A DNA stretch of 64,000 nucleotides from Clostridiales bacterium (GTDB taxonomy: Bacteria; Bacillota; Clostridia; Christensenellales; CAG-138), in assembly GCA_004554165.1 (NCBI GenBank), contig SFNQ01000014.1, positions 1-64,000 on the forward strand, read 5' to 3'. Shown piece by piece: positions 28,378-36,910 of the stretch (position 1 is the first letter of the stretch; the number at the start of each line of letters is the position of its first letter). Below the pieces are notes generated by a model. It had not been told where the DNA came from. It worked only from the letters and a program-made list of their open reading frames with translations, and did no database searches. The translations under genes and the position numbers were made by a program.

Positions 28378-29085
28378 CTATTCGTGGAATTGATAGACGT
28401 TGGGCACGCTCTCCCTGCCAAACGTTTGAATTGCCATACGATACATGGCTTTTGCGTGAATCCTGTCGTGCCAGAGAAAGCGCCGCAGAACCTTTCTCAG
28501 CGTCCATTCCTCGCCATAACTGCCGGAATATACCCGGTTGGCCAAAAAATCCTCGTGCTGTTCCAGGCTTTCAAAGCCACGGCTTCTGGATGCAAAAATC
28601 GTGCCGTCGCAATCGGCAGCAACGCCGATCTCTCCGAAATAATAGCTGTTGACGTTTTTTGTATGGGTATACATTTCCTCTGCGGTGCGGGGGCGCTTCC
28701 CATAAAAGGTTTCCCTTTCGGCAAGACAGCTTTCCCCCTTGTCCGGAATTGCTTCATACAGCGCCAGAAAATCCCTTGCCGAGCGTAGGGCCAGTTTCTT
28801 CAGGCCGTAATACTCGGCCGCGTCCAGCGGCGCCTTTTCCGTCTCGAACAGCACGTCCGAATCCGCATCGCAAACCGCCAGTCCGGAGGACTTTTCCTGA
28901 ACAATCACAATTTCGCAGGAGGTCTGGACGGACTCGCCCCTCCAGCGCAGATAGGACCGGACCTCCCCTTCCATTTTGCGCAGGGCAATTACTCTGCTTT
29001 CCCCTCTTGTAAACGCGCCGATCAGATTCTCGGCATAGAGGAGGCTGTCCTCCCCGTTGTGCTCCCAAACGCAGGCAATCCTCAT
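28378..29085 (-). CDS. Protein with HicB-like N-terminus and DinB-like C-terminus
   Basis: This 235-residue protein opens MRIACVWEHNGEDSLLYAEN, then GAFTRGESRVIALRKM and SYLRW, resembling a HicB-type fold that in small proteins serves as an antitoxin or adaptor. The C-terminal part ends RRFLWHDRIHAKAMYRMAIQ, resembling the last helix of DinB/YfiT-like metal-binding bundles. No toxin gene is adjacent. Base composition looks lower in GC than its neighbours, which suggests acquisition. I cannot assign a function. The 305 bp upstream (29086-29390) shows no gene I can support. Confidence 0.55.
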   Translation of the reverse strand: MRIACVWEHNGEDSLLYAENLIGAFTRGESRVIALRKMEGEVRSYLRWRGESVQTSCEIVIVQEKSSGLAVCDADSDVLFETEKAPLDAAEYYGLKKLALRSARDFLALYEAIPDKGESCLAERETFYGKRPRTAEEMYTHTKNVNSYYFGEIGVAADCDGTIFASRSRGFESLEQHEDFLANRVYSGSYGEEWTLRKVLRRFLWHDRIHAKAMYRMAIQTFGRESVPNVYQFHE

Positions 29086-29390
29086 GTCTCTCCACCCCTG
29101 TCCGCTCTGGGGCGGCCTCCTCAGGCTTTCGCCCCCCGGGCGGGCCGGTCTCTCCCAACAGAAAAGCGGGCTGGCCGCAGTCCTTGCAATCCGTCGCCCG
29201 CATTTCGGCCAATCACAACGAATCTTTCTCCAGAAGCTCCGGCCTCGTCTGCCTGCGCATCAGAGCGCTCTGCTCCCCGGCGTTCCTGCTTTCGGAGTCC
29301 TTTCTTCGGAAGCGGGCAGGCCCGCAGGGACAAACCCCACATCCCCGGCGGAATATGGTGCTCGCCTCCGGACCGGCGGATGTCTCCCGT

Positions 29391-30323
29391 TCAGTCCGCC
29401 CCTTCGCCGCCGTCCAGCAGCAGGTCTTCCGGCGTTTTCCCGGCCAAAATCTCGCCAAGAGCGGCAACGCAGGCCTGCGCCGCGGCTTCGTCGTCCACGG
29501 ACGCCCCGGAGGGCAGAATCCCCGGATGCTCCGCAGCAAGCCCGGCAAGCGCAGCGTCGCTGCCAACGGTGAAAATCTCAAAATCGTCCCGCTCCTGCGC
29601 GATCATTGCGGCGGCAAGCTCCGCCGCCTGCGCCGGGCTTTCCACAAAGGCCGCGTCCACCATGCCGGGATAGAACTCCTCCAGCCGTTCCGCAATCCAG
29701 GCGGCAAGCGTCCCCTTGCCCGGAGCAAAAACGCCCTTGTTCAGTATGCGGCCCCCGTCCACCGCCGCGGTCCAGGCGGCATACGCCGCGCCGTCCGTGC
29801 GTTCAAATACGCCGAACATGCGCACGGGCGTATCATGAGGCGGGTAGGCAATGGCAGCCTCCAGCGCCGCCTCCGCAGTCGCGGGCGCAGCGACCTTCCA
29901 GCCGATTTCCGTCACCGCGTCCGGCAGCTCCGCGCCCGTGCGATTGTAGGCCAGCACGGGAATGCCCCGCTCCAGCAGCGCGGCAATCTGCGCCGTATCC
30001 TCCGGCGGCGCGGCAAGGTACAGCACTGCAAGATCCACCTCCGCCATTCCCGAAAGCTCCTGCAGCGAGGTTTCCATCAGGTCTATGCCGGCGACGCTGT
30101 CAAGGGCCGCCCGGAAGGCCTCGTCCGCGCCGTCCATCACGCAGGCCACCAGCGGCGGCAGCGGCGGCTCCGTGGGTTCGGGCGCGGCGGAGGGCGCTGC
30201 GGTTGCAGCCGTATTCTCCGGCGGAATGTAAATATCCTGCCGCGCAATCATATAGGCCGCGCAGAGCGCTACGATCAGTGTAACAACAAAAATGACCAGT
30301 GCAATCCATTTTTTCGTGCTCAT
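29391..30323 (-). CDS. Membrane-anchored periplasmic-binding-protein-like protein
   Basis: This 310-residue protein has one N-terminal membrane helix (WIALVIFVVTLIVALCAAYM), a Pro/Ala/Thr spacer and an alpha/beta domain. Features such as VDLAVLYLAAPPEDT, RGIPVLAYNRTG and FTVGSDAALAGLA echo type I sugar-binding proteins (RbsB/LacI-like). No transporter genes are adjacent, so it may be a sensor or orphan. The ATG at 30323 lies six bases after a TATAAT; the upstream in-frame ATG at 30350 would precede that box. Confidence 0.55.
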   Translation of the reverse strand: MSTKKWIALVIFVVTLIVALCAAYMIARQDIYIPPENTAATAAPSAAPEPTEPPLPPLVACVMDGADEAFRAALDSVAGIDLMETSLQELSGMAEVDLAVLYLAAPPEDTAQIAALLERGIPVLAYNRTGAELPDAVTEIGWKVAAPATAEAALEAAIAYPPHDTPVRMFGVFERTDGAAYAAWTAAVDGGRILNKGVFAPGKGTLAAWIAERLEEFYPGMVDAAFVESPAQAAELAAAMIAQERDDFEIFTVGSDAALAGLAAEHPGILPSGASVDDEAAAQACVAALGEILAGKTPEDLLLDGGEGAD

Positions 30324-30329
30324 AAAAGT

Positions 30330-30335
30330 ATTATA
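30330..30335 (-). promoter_or_regulatory. -10 box abutting a start codon (leaderless candidate)
   Basis: Minus-strand TATAAT ends six bases before the ATG at 30323, the same spacing as at holA. GGAGGAG lies upstream but 18 bases from this ATG, too far to act as its ribosome site. Confidence 0.5.
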
Positions 30336-30751
30336 CCACAGCTCCTCCATGGAGTGTTATACGAGATTTGTCCTTTCCGGGCAGGAGAAGCGGCGCGCCC
30401 CCTCTTCTCCGGCGCGATAAGCAAGGCCCGCTGCCTCCGGGCCGCCGGTTCCGAAGCCGCAGGTGGCTTTGGCGGCATACGTTCCCCCGCGTCTGCCGGA
30501 GCCGCTCTCTCCCCGCAGGCAGCCTCTGCCGCTTCCGGCGAACGCCTCCCGCAGAGTCAGCTTTCCTGCACGCGCCGTCTGCAAAACTGCCTTTTCCCAG
30601 GCCGCGATTCCTGAGGTTTTTCCGTGCCGGCCGCATATGCGCCGGAAGGGATCGCCTGTTTCCGGCCGGCTTTCCCCGCCTTTCGACGCCAGGAAGCGTT
30701 TGGAAGCTCTTTTCCCTCCTGCATACCGAAAAAAGTTGATTGACAGCCAAA

Positions 30752-30773
30752 CGCCCGCCGTTGCCGGCGGACG
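30752..30773 (-). terminator. Terminator after clpX
   Basis: A 9-bp stem (30752-30760/30765-30773) with a 4-nt loop, read on the minus strand, is followed by TTTGG and later a T-run. The remaining 30351-30751 shows no gene or conserved structure I can support. Confidence 0.6.
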
Positions 30774-30784
30774 TTGTGATGCTG

Positions 30785-32055
30785 TTATGCGCTCTGGCGC
30801 GGTTTTTTCGCCGCCTTGGGCTTTTCGCTCTTGGCGGGCTTCTCCTTTTTGGGCCGGGGCTCCGCGCCTTCGCTGAGTTCGGGCGGCGAAACCTTCTCGA
30901 TGGCGTCCTTTGTGATGCGGCATGCCGTAATGTTCTCCTTCGAGGGGATATCGAACATCACGTCCAGCATCACGTCCTCCAGTATGGCCCGCAGGCCGCG
31001 GGCGCCGGTCTTGCGCTCGATGGCCTTTTTGGCTACGGCGCGCAGGGCCTCCTCATCGAAGGTAAGCTCCACGCCGTCCATTTCGAACAGGCGCCTGTAC
31101 TGGCGGGTCAGGGCGTTCTTCGGCTCGGTGAGAATGCGCACGAGCGCGTCCTCGTCCAGATTTTCCAGCGTGACGATCACCGGCATGCGGCCCACAAACT
31201 CCGGGATCAGGCCATACTTGAGCAGGTCCTCGGGGAGAATGTTCTTGAGCGTCTGGCCGATGTCCTTTTCCACGTTGGACTGAACGTCCGCGCCAAAGCC
31301 CATGAGCTTTTGGCCGATGCGCTTTTCGATGATCTTGTCGATCCCGGAAAAAGCGCCGCCGCAGATGAACAGGATGTTGGTCGTGTCAATCTGGATGAAC
31401 TCCTGGTGCGGGTGCTTTCTGCCGCCCTGCGGAGGCACGGAGGCCACGGTACCCTCCAGAATCTTGAGCAGCGCCTGCTGTACGCCCTCGCCGGACACGT
31501 CGCGGGTGATGGAGACGTTCTCGCTCTTTCTGGCGATCTTATCCACCTCGTCGATATAGATGATGCCCTTTTCCGCCTTCTGCACGTCGTAGTCCGCGGC
31601 CTGAATGAGCTTGAGCAGAATGTTCTCCACGTCCTCGCCCACATAGCCCGCTTCGGTGAGGCTTGTGGCGTCCGCCACGGCAAAGGGTACGTTCAGTATT
31701 TTTGCCAGCGTCTGCGCCAGCATCGTCTTGCCGCAGCCCGTTGGCCCCAGCATGATGATGTTGCTCTTTTGCAGTTCAACGTCGTCCTTCTGGTCGCCCG
31801 CATTGATCCGCGCTTTGCGGCCTGCTGCCCGATGACGTATTCGTTCAGTGTATCGAGAATCTCCTGGGGCTTTGGCACGTCCTGAAGATCGACGGCTTCG
31901 GCCTCGTTGTCCTCCTCGATGATCTCATGGCAGAGCTCGACGCACTCGTTGCAGATGTAAACGCCGGGGCCCGCGATGATGCGCTGTACCTCCTCCTGAG
32001 TCTTGCCGCAGAAGGTGCAGCGGATGTTCAGCTTGTCGTCATTCTTCGTTGCCAT
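30785..32055 (-). pseudogene. clpX: ClpX ATPase, frameshifted by an apparent 34-nt deletion
   Basis: The first 81 codons encode the zinc-binding domain (CTFC and CNEC pairs) up to EYVIGQQAAK. The frame then breaks at about 31808-31812. In another frame the protein resumes at INAGDQKDDVELQKSN and continues intact through Walker A GPTGCGKT, Walker B IIYIDEVDK, and the sensor and C-terminal parts. Compared with other ClpX proteins about 13 codons (the AVAVYNHYKR region) are replaced by 5 bases. ClpX unfolds substrates for ClpP. The lesion could be real or an assembly error. The internal ATG at 31753 (MLGPTGCGK) has no ribosome site. Confidence 0.8.
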
Positions 32056-32104
32056 TTTGTTCTCTTTTCTTTCTGTTGGTCTGCCGGATTGCGCCGCAGG
32101 CTGC

Positions 32105-32689
32105 TCAGCGCCGCGCCGGGATGATCTCATCCACGAGGCCGTAGGCCTTCGCCTGCTCGGCCGTCATGAAATTGTCGCGCTCGGTGTCGGCTGCAACCTT
32201 GTCAAGCGGCTGTCCCGTGCGCTCGGCGAGAATCTCGTTCAGGCGCTTTTTGATGCGCAGGATCTGCTCCACCTGAATGTTCATGTCGGTCGCCTGACCG
32301 CGCGCGCCGCCGCTGGGCTGATGGATCATGATCTCCGCGTTGGGCAGCGCCCTGCGCTTGCCCTTTGCGCCCGCAGCCAGCAGGAACGCGCCCATGGAAG
32401 CGGCCAGCCCCACGCAGATGGTCGATACCTCGCATTTAATGTACTGCATGGTATCGTAAATGGCAAGACCCGCGCTGACAGAGCCGCCGGGACTGTTGAT
32501 GTAGAGGAAGATATCCCTGTCGGGATCGTCCGCCTCCAGAAACAGCATCTGCGCCACAATGATGTTGGCCGTATCGTCGTCCACCTCGCCGCCCAGAAAG
32601 ATGATGCGATCCTTGAGCAGGCGGGAATAGATATCATAGGAGCGTTCGCCAAGGTTGGTCTGCTCCACGACCATGGGGACCAGATTCAT
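32105..32689 (-). CDS. clpP: ATP-dependent Clp protease proteolytic subunit
   Basis: This 194-residue serine protease has its catalytic Ser in GLAASMGAFLL, His in MIHQPSGG, and Asp in the C-terminal ADTERDNFM segment. It forms the tetradecameric chamber fed by ClpX or ClpC. It sits in the standard tig-clpP-clpX order; clpX starts 49 bases downstream. GGAGAA precedes the ATG. Confidence 0.97.
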   Translation of the reverse strand: MNLVPMVVEQTNLGERSYDIYSRLLKDRIIFLGGEVDDDTANIIVAQMLFLEADDPDRDIFLYINSPGGSVSAGLAIYDTMQYIKCEVSTICVGLAASMGAFLLAAGAKGKRRALPNAEIMIHQPSGGARGQATDMNIQVEQILRIKKRLNEILAERTGQPLDKVAADTERDNFMTAEQAKAYGLVDEIIPARR

Positions 32690-32701
32690 GCAGGTTCTCC
32701 T

Positions 32702-34021
32702 TTATTCCTCGGTTTTTTCGGGTTCCGGCTTTTTCTTCTCCGGCACCAGCTGCACGGAGGAGACGATCAGCTCCACGGTCTTTTCCGCAACCTTGCGGTC
32801 GGTGAGATACTCGCGGTCGTCGTCGCTGATCTGCTTTTTGAAGTCCTCTGCCGGCATGCCGCTGTTTTCGGCGTATTCGGCGATCACGGCCTCCAGCTCC
32901 TCGTCCGAGCAGGAAACATTCTCCGCCTTGCCCACAGCCTCGATCACAAGCTGCATCTTCACGCGGCCCTTCGCTTCCTCGCGGTAGCTTTCCTTGAGCG
33001 CGTTGAGATCCGTGCCCACATATTTGCAGTAATCCTCCAGCGTAATGCCGCTCATCTGCAGGCGGTAGCCCATGTCCCGCAGCATGTAGTTGGCCTGCCG
33101 CTCGATCATGCACTCGGGAATCTCAACCTCCGCCCCGTCGCACACGGCCTTGATGGCCAGATTCTCGATGGCGGTCTTTTCGTTCTTTGCCGCCTGCTCC
33201 TCCATGGCTCTGCGCTTGTCGGCGATGAGCTCGGCCAGCGTATCAAACTCGGAGACATCCTTTGCAAACTCGTCGTCCAGCGCGGGCAGCTCCTTGACCT
33301 GTACGCCGTGGAGCTTCACGGCAAAGACCGCGTCCTTGCCGGCCAGGTTTTCCGCATGGTACTCGGCCGGGAAGGTCACCTGAATGTCGCGCTCCTCGCC
33401 CACGGTCATGCCCACGAGCTGCTCTTCAAAGCCGGGGATGAAGGTGTTGGAGCCGATGACGAGGGTCTGCTCGGTGGCTGTGCCGCCGTCAAACCGGACG
33501 CCGTCCACGCTGCCGCTGTAATCGATGATGACGCGGTCGCCGTTCTCCACAGGGCGCTCGACATCCACAAAGCGCGCGTTCTTTTCGCGCTCCTGCTCGA
33601 TGACGGCGTCAACGTCCGCATCCTCCACAGTATACGTTGGCTTTTCAACTTCTATACCCTTGTAGGCGCCGAGCTTCACCTCGGGCTTGAGCTGCACCTC
33701 GGCGGTAAAGACCAGGCCCTCTTCCCGGCTGATCTTTTCGATATCGATGGAGGGCTTGTCCACGGCGATGAAGCCGTTCTCCTCCAGCGCCTCGTCGTAG
33801 GCCTCGCCCCAGCAGAGCTCGAAGGCGTCCTCGTAAAACACACCCTCGCCGTACATGCTCTCGATGACCTTGCGGGGCGCCTTGCCCTTGCGGAAGCCTG
33901 CGATGTTGTAATGCCTGCCGTTTTTGACGTAGGCCTGCTGCAACGCTGCGCCAAAGGTATCCGCGTCCACCTCGATGGTCAGTTTGACCCTGTCATGCTC
34001 CAGTTTCTCGATGCTTGCCAT
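32702..34021 (-). CDS. tig: Trigger factor
   Basis: This 439-residue ribosome-associated chaperone has an N-terminal ribosome-binding domain with the GFRKGKAPRKVIE signature, a central FKBP-type prolyl isomerase domain (ENGDRVIIDYSGSVDG to about 250) and a helical C-terminal domain with a charged tail (KKKPEPEKTEE). It is first in the tig-clpP-clpX operon, and TTTGGAGGAAAC precedes the ATG. A promoter shared back-to-back with thrS lies upstream. Confidence 0.97.
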   Translation of the reverse strand: MASIEKLEHDRVKLTIEVDADTFGAALQQAYVKNGRHYNIAGFRKGKAPRKVIESMYGEGVFYEDAFELCWGEAYDEALEENGFIAVDKPSIDIEKISREEGLVFTAEVQLKPEVKLGAYKGIEVEKPTYTVEDADVDAVIEQEREKNARFVDVERPVENGDRVIIDYSGSVDGVRFDGGTATEQTLVIGSNTFIPGFEEQLVGMTVGEERDIQVTFPAEYHAENLAGKDAVFAVKLHGVQVKELPALDDEFAKDVSEFDTLAELIADKRRAMEEQAAKNEKTAIENLAIKAVCDGAEVEIPECMIERQANYMLRDMGYRLQMSGITLEDYCKYVGTDLNALKESYREEAKGRVKMQLVIEAVGKAENVSCSDEELEAVIAEYAENSGMPAEDFKKQISDDDREYLTDRKVAEKTVELIVSSVQLVPEKKKPEPEKTEE

Positions 34022-34076
34022 GTTTCCTCCAAATACTCATCTATAGTCGGTTTGCATAATAACCCAGTATCGAGTT

Positions 34077-34105
34077 ATCATACCACAGCTTTCCGCGCTT
34101 GACAA
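34077..34105 (-). promoter_or_regulatory. tig promoter
   Basis: Minus-strand TTGTCA (34105-34100), a 17-bp spacer and TATGAT (34082-34077). Its -35 overlaps the plus-strand thrS -35 by five bases. Confidence 0.7.
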
Positions 34106-34127
34106 CACCTTTCCTTATCGATATAAT
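34099..34127 (+). promoter_or_regulatory. thrS promoter (perfect consensus)
   Basis: TTGACA (34099-34104), a 17-bp spacer and TATAAT (34122-34127). Transcription should begin near 34134, at the base of the T-box leader. Confidence 0.85.
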
Positions 34128-34133
34128 GATTTT

Positions 34134-34348
34134 TAACGTGGATTGACGTGGAAACAGTACCGTCCACTCGCCGTTTTCCGATCAGAGAGCCGCGCGTTTT
34201 GCTGAGAGCGCGGCAGGAAAGCCGGACGCGAAGACCGCCCACCGACCGCGCCGGGCCCTGCCCGTTATTGCAGGAAATGAGTTAGAAATCAGGGTGGAAC
34301 CGCGATGCCCCTCGCCCCTCGAAGTGTGTTCGAGGGGCGTGTTTTTTT
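34134..34348 (+). promoter_or_regulatory. T-box riboswitch (threonine) with terminator
   Basis: The leader carries the T-box core AGGGTGGAACCGCG (34291-34304). Stem I has AG-bulge-like AGAGAG and GCTGAGAGCG segments. A candidate specifier codon ACC (34234-34236) pairs with the GGU anticodon of tRNA-Thr. An 11-bp terminator (34313-34323/34329-34339) is followed by seven T. Uncharged tRNA-Thr would favour antitermination. The specifier position is inferred from spacing and from the downstream gene. Confidence 0.9.
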
Positions 34349-34404
34349 GCCCGACCCCGCGCCGGGTTAACGTTTCAGAGCTTTAATTAAGGAGGAAATG
34401 CAGC

Positions 34405-36354
34405 ATGTTCATTACATTCCCGGACGGCAGCCGCCGCGCGTTTGACGACGGCGTAACGCCGCTGGCCGTGGCCGAGTCCATCAGCCCCCGCCTTGCCAAG
34501 GCCACACTGTCCTGCGCCATCGACGGGGTACACAGCGACGCCTTCCGCCCCATGACGGGCGACCACGCGCTGAAGTTCTACACCTTTGCCGACGAGGACG
34601 GCCGCTGGGCCTACCGGCACACCGCCTCCCACCTGCTGGCGCAGGCGGTCAAGCGCCTGTATCCTGAGGTCAAGCTGGCCATCGGCCCTGCCATTGAAAA
34701 CGGCTTTTACTACGATTTTGACGCGCCGGAGTCCTTTACCCAGGACGATCTGAAAAAGATCGAAAAGGAGATGGAAAAGATCGCGCAGGAGAATCTCTCT
34801 CTCGAGCGCTTTGAGCTGCCCCGGGAGGAGGCCATCCGCTTCATGGAGGAAAAGGGAGAGCCCTACAAGGTCGAGCTCATCCGCGATCTTCCGGAGGATG
34901 CGGTCATCAGCTTCTACCGTCAGGGCGAGTTTGTGGACCTCTGTGCGGGGCCCCACGTGGCCTCCACGGGCAGGGTCAAAAACTGCCGGCTCATGAGCAT
35001 TGCCGGCGCCTACTGGCGCGGCAGCGAAAAGAACAAGATGCTCCAGCGCATCTACGGCACCGCGTTCGAGAAGAAGGCTGACCTGGAGGCCTACCTTACC
35101 CAGCTGGAGGAGGCAAAAAAGCGCGACCACAACAAGCTGGGCCGCGAGCTGGAGCTGTTCACCACCGTGGACGTCATCGGTCAGGGCCTGCCCATCCTGT
35201 TGCCCAAGGGCGCCCGCGTTATCCAGACGCTGCAGCGCTTTGTGGAGGATGAGGAGCAGCGCCGGGGCTACCTGCTCACAAAGACCCCCTTTATGGCCAA
35301 GCGGGAGCTCTATAAAATTTCGGGCCACTGGGATCATTACCGCGACGGCATGTTCATCATGGGTGACAGGGCCGATCAGGACGACGAAACGAAGGAAATC
35401 TTCGCCCTGCGGCCCATGACCTGCCCCTTCCAGTTCATGGCCTACCTGAACCGCCCGCGCTCCTACCGGGACCTGCCGCTGCGCTACAACGAGACCTCCA
35501 CGCTCTTCCGCAACGAAAGCTCCGGCGAGATGCACGGCCTCATCCGCGTGCGCCAGTTTACCATCTCCGAGGGCCATCTGGCCTGCCGGCCCGACCAGCT
35601 TGAGGATGAATTCCGCGGCTGTCTGGACCTTGCCAAGTTCATGCTCGAAACCCTCGGCCTGGACGGCGACGTGTCCTACCGCTTCAGCAAGTGGGACGAG
35701 AACGACAAGGACAAGTACATCGGCGACAAGGAGAGCTGGGAGCGCACGCAGAACCAGATGCGCGTCATTCTGGACGATCTCGGCATCCAGTATTACGAAG
35801 CCGACGGTGAGGCTGCGTTCTACGGTCCCAAGCTGGACATTCAGATCAGGAACGTCTACGGCAAGGAGGATACCCTCATTACCATCCAGATCGACTTCCA
35901 GCTGGCGGAGCGCTACGGCATGGTGTACACCGACAGCGACGGCCAGAAAAAGCACCCCGTCGTCATCCACCGCACCAGCCTCGGCTGCTACGAACGGACC
36001 CTTGCACTGCTGATCGAAAAATACGCAGGCGCGCTGCCCACCTGGCTGGCTCCGGTGCAGGTCAAGGTGCTGCCCATCACCGACCGGGCGGCGGAGCGCT
36101 GCGTTCAGGTGCAAAAATATCTGGAGGCCCGCGGCGTGCGCGTGGAAACGGACCTTCGCAACGAGAAGATCGGCTTCAAGATCCGGGAGGCGCAGATGCA
36201 GAAAATCCCCTACATGCTGGTTCTGGGCGACAAGGAGGTCGAGCAGAACCTCGTCGCCGTCCGTTCCCGCAGGGCGGGCGACCTGGGCACCAGCAGCCTG
36301 GAGGACTTCTCCGCAAAGCTGCTGGAGGAAATCGCCTCCAGGGCGAAGGAGTGA
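34405..36354 (+). CDS. thrS: Threonyl-tRNA synthetase
   Basis: This 649-residue class II synthetase has an N-terminal TGS domain (MFITFPDGSRRAFDDGVTP), an editing domain with HTASHLLAQA and CAGPHV, a catalytic core (ALRPMTCPFQFM and the motif 2 RYNETSTLFRNE) and a C-terminal anticodon domain (APVQVKVLPITD). AAGGAGG precedes the ATG. It charges tRNA-Thr and is controlled by the T-box leader upstream. Length is normal for Bacillota ThrS. Confidence 0.97.
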   Translation: MFITFPDGSRRAFDDGVTPLAVAESISPRLAKATLSCAIDGVHSDAFRPMTGDHALKFYTFADEDGRWAYRHTASHLLAQAVKRLYPEVKLAIGPAIENGFYYDFDAPESFTQDDLKKIEKEMEKIAQENLSLERFELPREEAIRFMEEKGEPYKVELIRDLPEDAVISFYRQGEFVDLCAGPHVASTGRVKNCRLMSIAGAYWRGSEKNKMLQRIYGTAFEKKADLEAYLTQLEEAKKRDHNKLGRELELFTTVDVIGQGLPILLPKGARVIQTLQRFVEDEEQRRGYLLTKTPFMAKRELYKISGHWDHYRDGMFIMGDRADQDDETKEIFALRPMTCPFQFMAYLNRPRSYRDLPLRYNETSTLFRNESSGEMHGLIRVRQFTISEGHLACRPDQLEDEFRGCLDLAKFMLETLGLDGDVSYRFSKWDENDKDKYIGDKESWERTQNQMRVILDDLGIQYYEADGEAAFYGPKLDIQIRNVYGKEDTLITIQIDFQLAERYGMVYTDSDGQKKHPVVIHRTSLGCYERTLALLIEKYAGALPTWLAPVQVKVLPITDRAAERCVQVQKYLEARGVRVETDLRNEKIGFKIREAQMQKIPYMLVLGDKEVEQNLVAVRSRRAGDLGTSSLEDFSAKLLEEIASRAKE

Positions 36355-36384
36355 GAATACGACAGGCTTTGAAAATCACGCAGG

Positions 36385-36415
36385 AGGCCGGCGCCACAGG
36401 CGCCGGCCTTTGTCT
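36385..36415 (+). terminator. thrS terminator
   Basis: AGGCCGGCGCC/GGCGCCGGCCT, an 11-bp stem with a 3-nt loop and a TTTGTCT tail. The dispersed repeat begins immediately after it. Confidence 0.7.
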
Positions 36416-36453
36416 GTCGAAAAACCCCGGGGTTGATAAGGGGCCGCAGCCCC
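36415..36453 (+). repeat. Dispersed intergenic repeat, copy 2 (short)
   Basis: Thirty-nine bases identical to 5189-5227. Both copies directly follow a terminator hairpin. The match stops after GCCGCAGCCCC, so this copy lacks the 3' stem-loop. The remaining 36454-36880 has no gene I can support; its last 170 bases are unusually AT-rich. Confidence 0.75.
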
Positions 36454-36884
36454 CCGCCTTCCCGGGCTTTTCGGCAGACTGCGGCGGATTGCGCTTTTTT
36501 GAGCGGCGCGGGGAGACTTCCTGCACCGTGGGCGCGGACTGCCGCCCTGCCGTGAAAGCCCCGATCCACAGGCGATTTTCTGCTCCGGCGCACATGCCGC
36601 CGGGCCGCCCGCCGCAAGGGATCGCAGCCGCTCGTCGGCGCAGGGACAGCCTTCGTCGCAGCTGCGGCGCATCCCCCGGAAGGTTTCGCGCAATGCTTCC
36701 TTCATTTTGCAGCCGTAGTGAATTTTTTCCTGCATAATTTTCCTGAATTTTAGAAGTTTTGCCCAAATTCTCTCGTTTTTCGCAGTTTTTCTGCTTTCAT
36801 TATGCAAAATTTTGTATGGAGGCAGAAAATATTTTTTCTTGTCAGGGGGGAAATAGTGTTGTAAGATGCTTTTCGTATATTTTA

Positions 36885-36890
36885 TATAAT
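36885..36890 (+). promoter_or_regulatory. Probable gdhA -10 box
   Basis: TATAAT, about 20 bases before the gdhA start, within an AT-rich stretch (36720-36890). A TTGTAA at 36859-36864 is 20 bp away, longer than ideal. Confidence 0.4.
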
Positions 36891-36910
36891 TGCTTACGGA
36901 GGAGTCAGCC

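Noticed and set aside
32003..34102. A 699-codon open frame opposite tig and clpP.
   Set aside because: Shadow of conserved genes; no ribosome site and no recognisable domain.
36454..36740. A minus-strand stretch with Cys and Arg residues (KMKEALRETFRGMRR, SCDEGCPC) that could be a small protein.
   Set aside because: Weak ribosome site, and the frame runs on into the repeat and terminator; no support as a gene.
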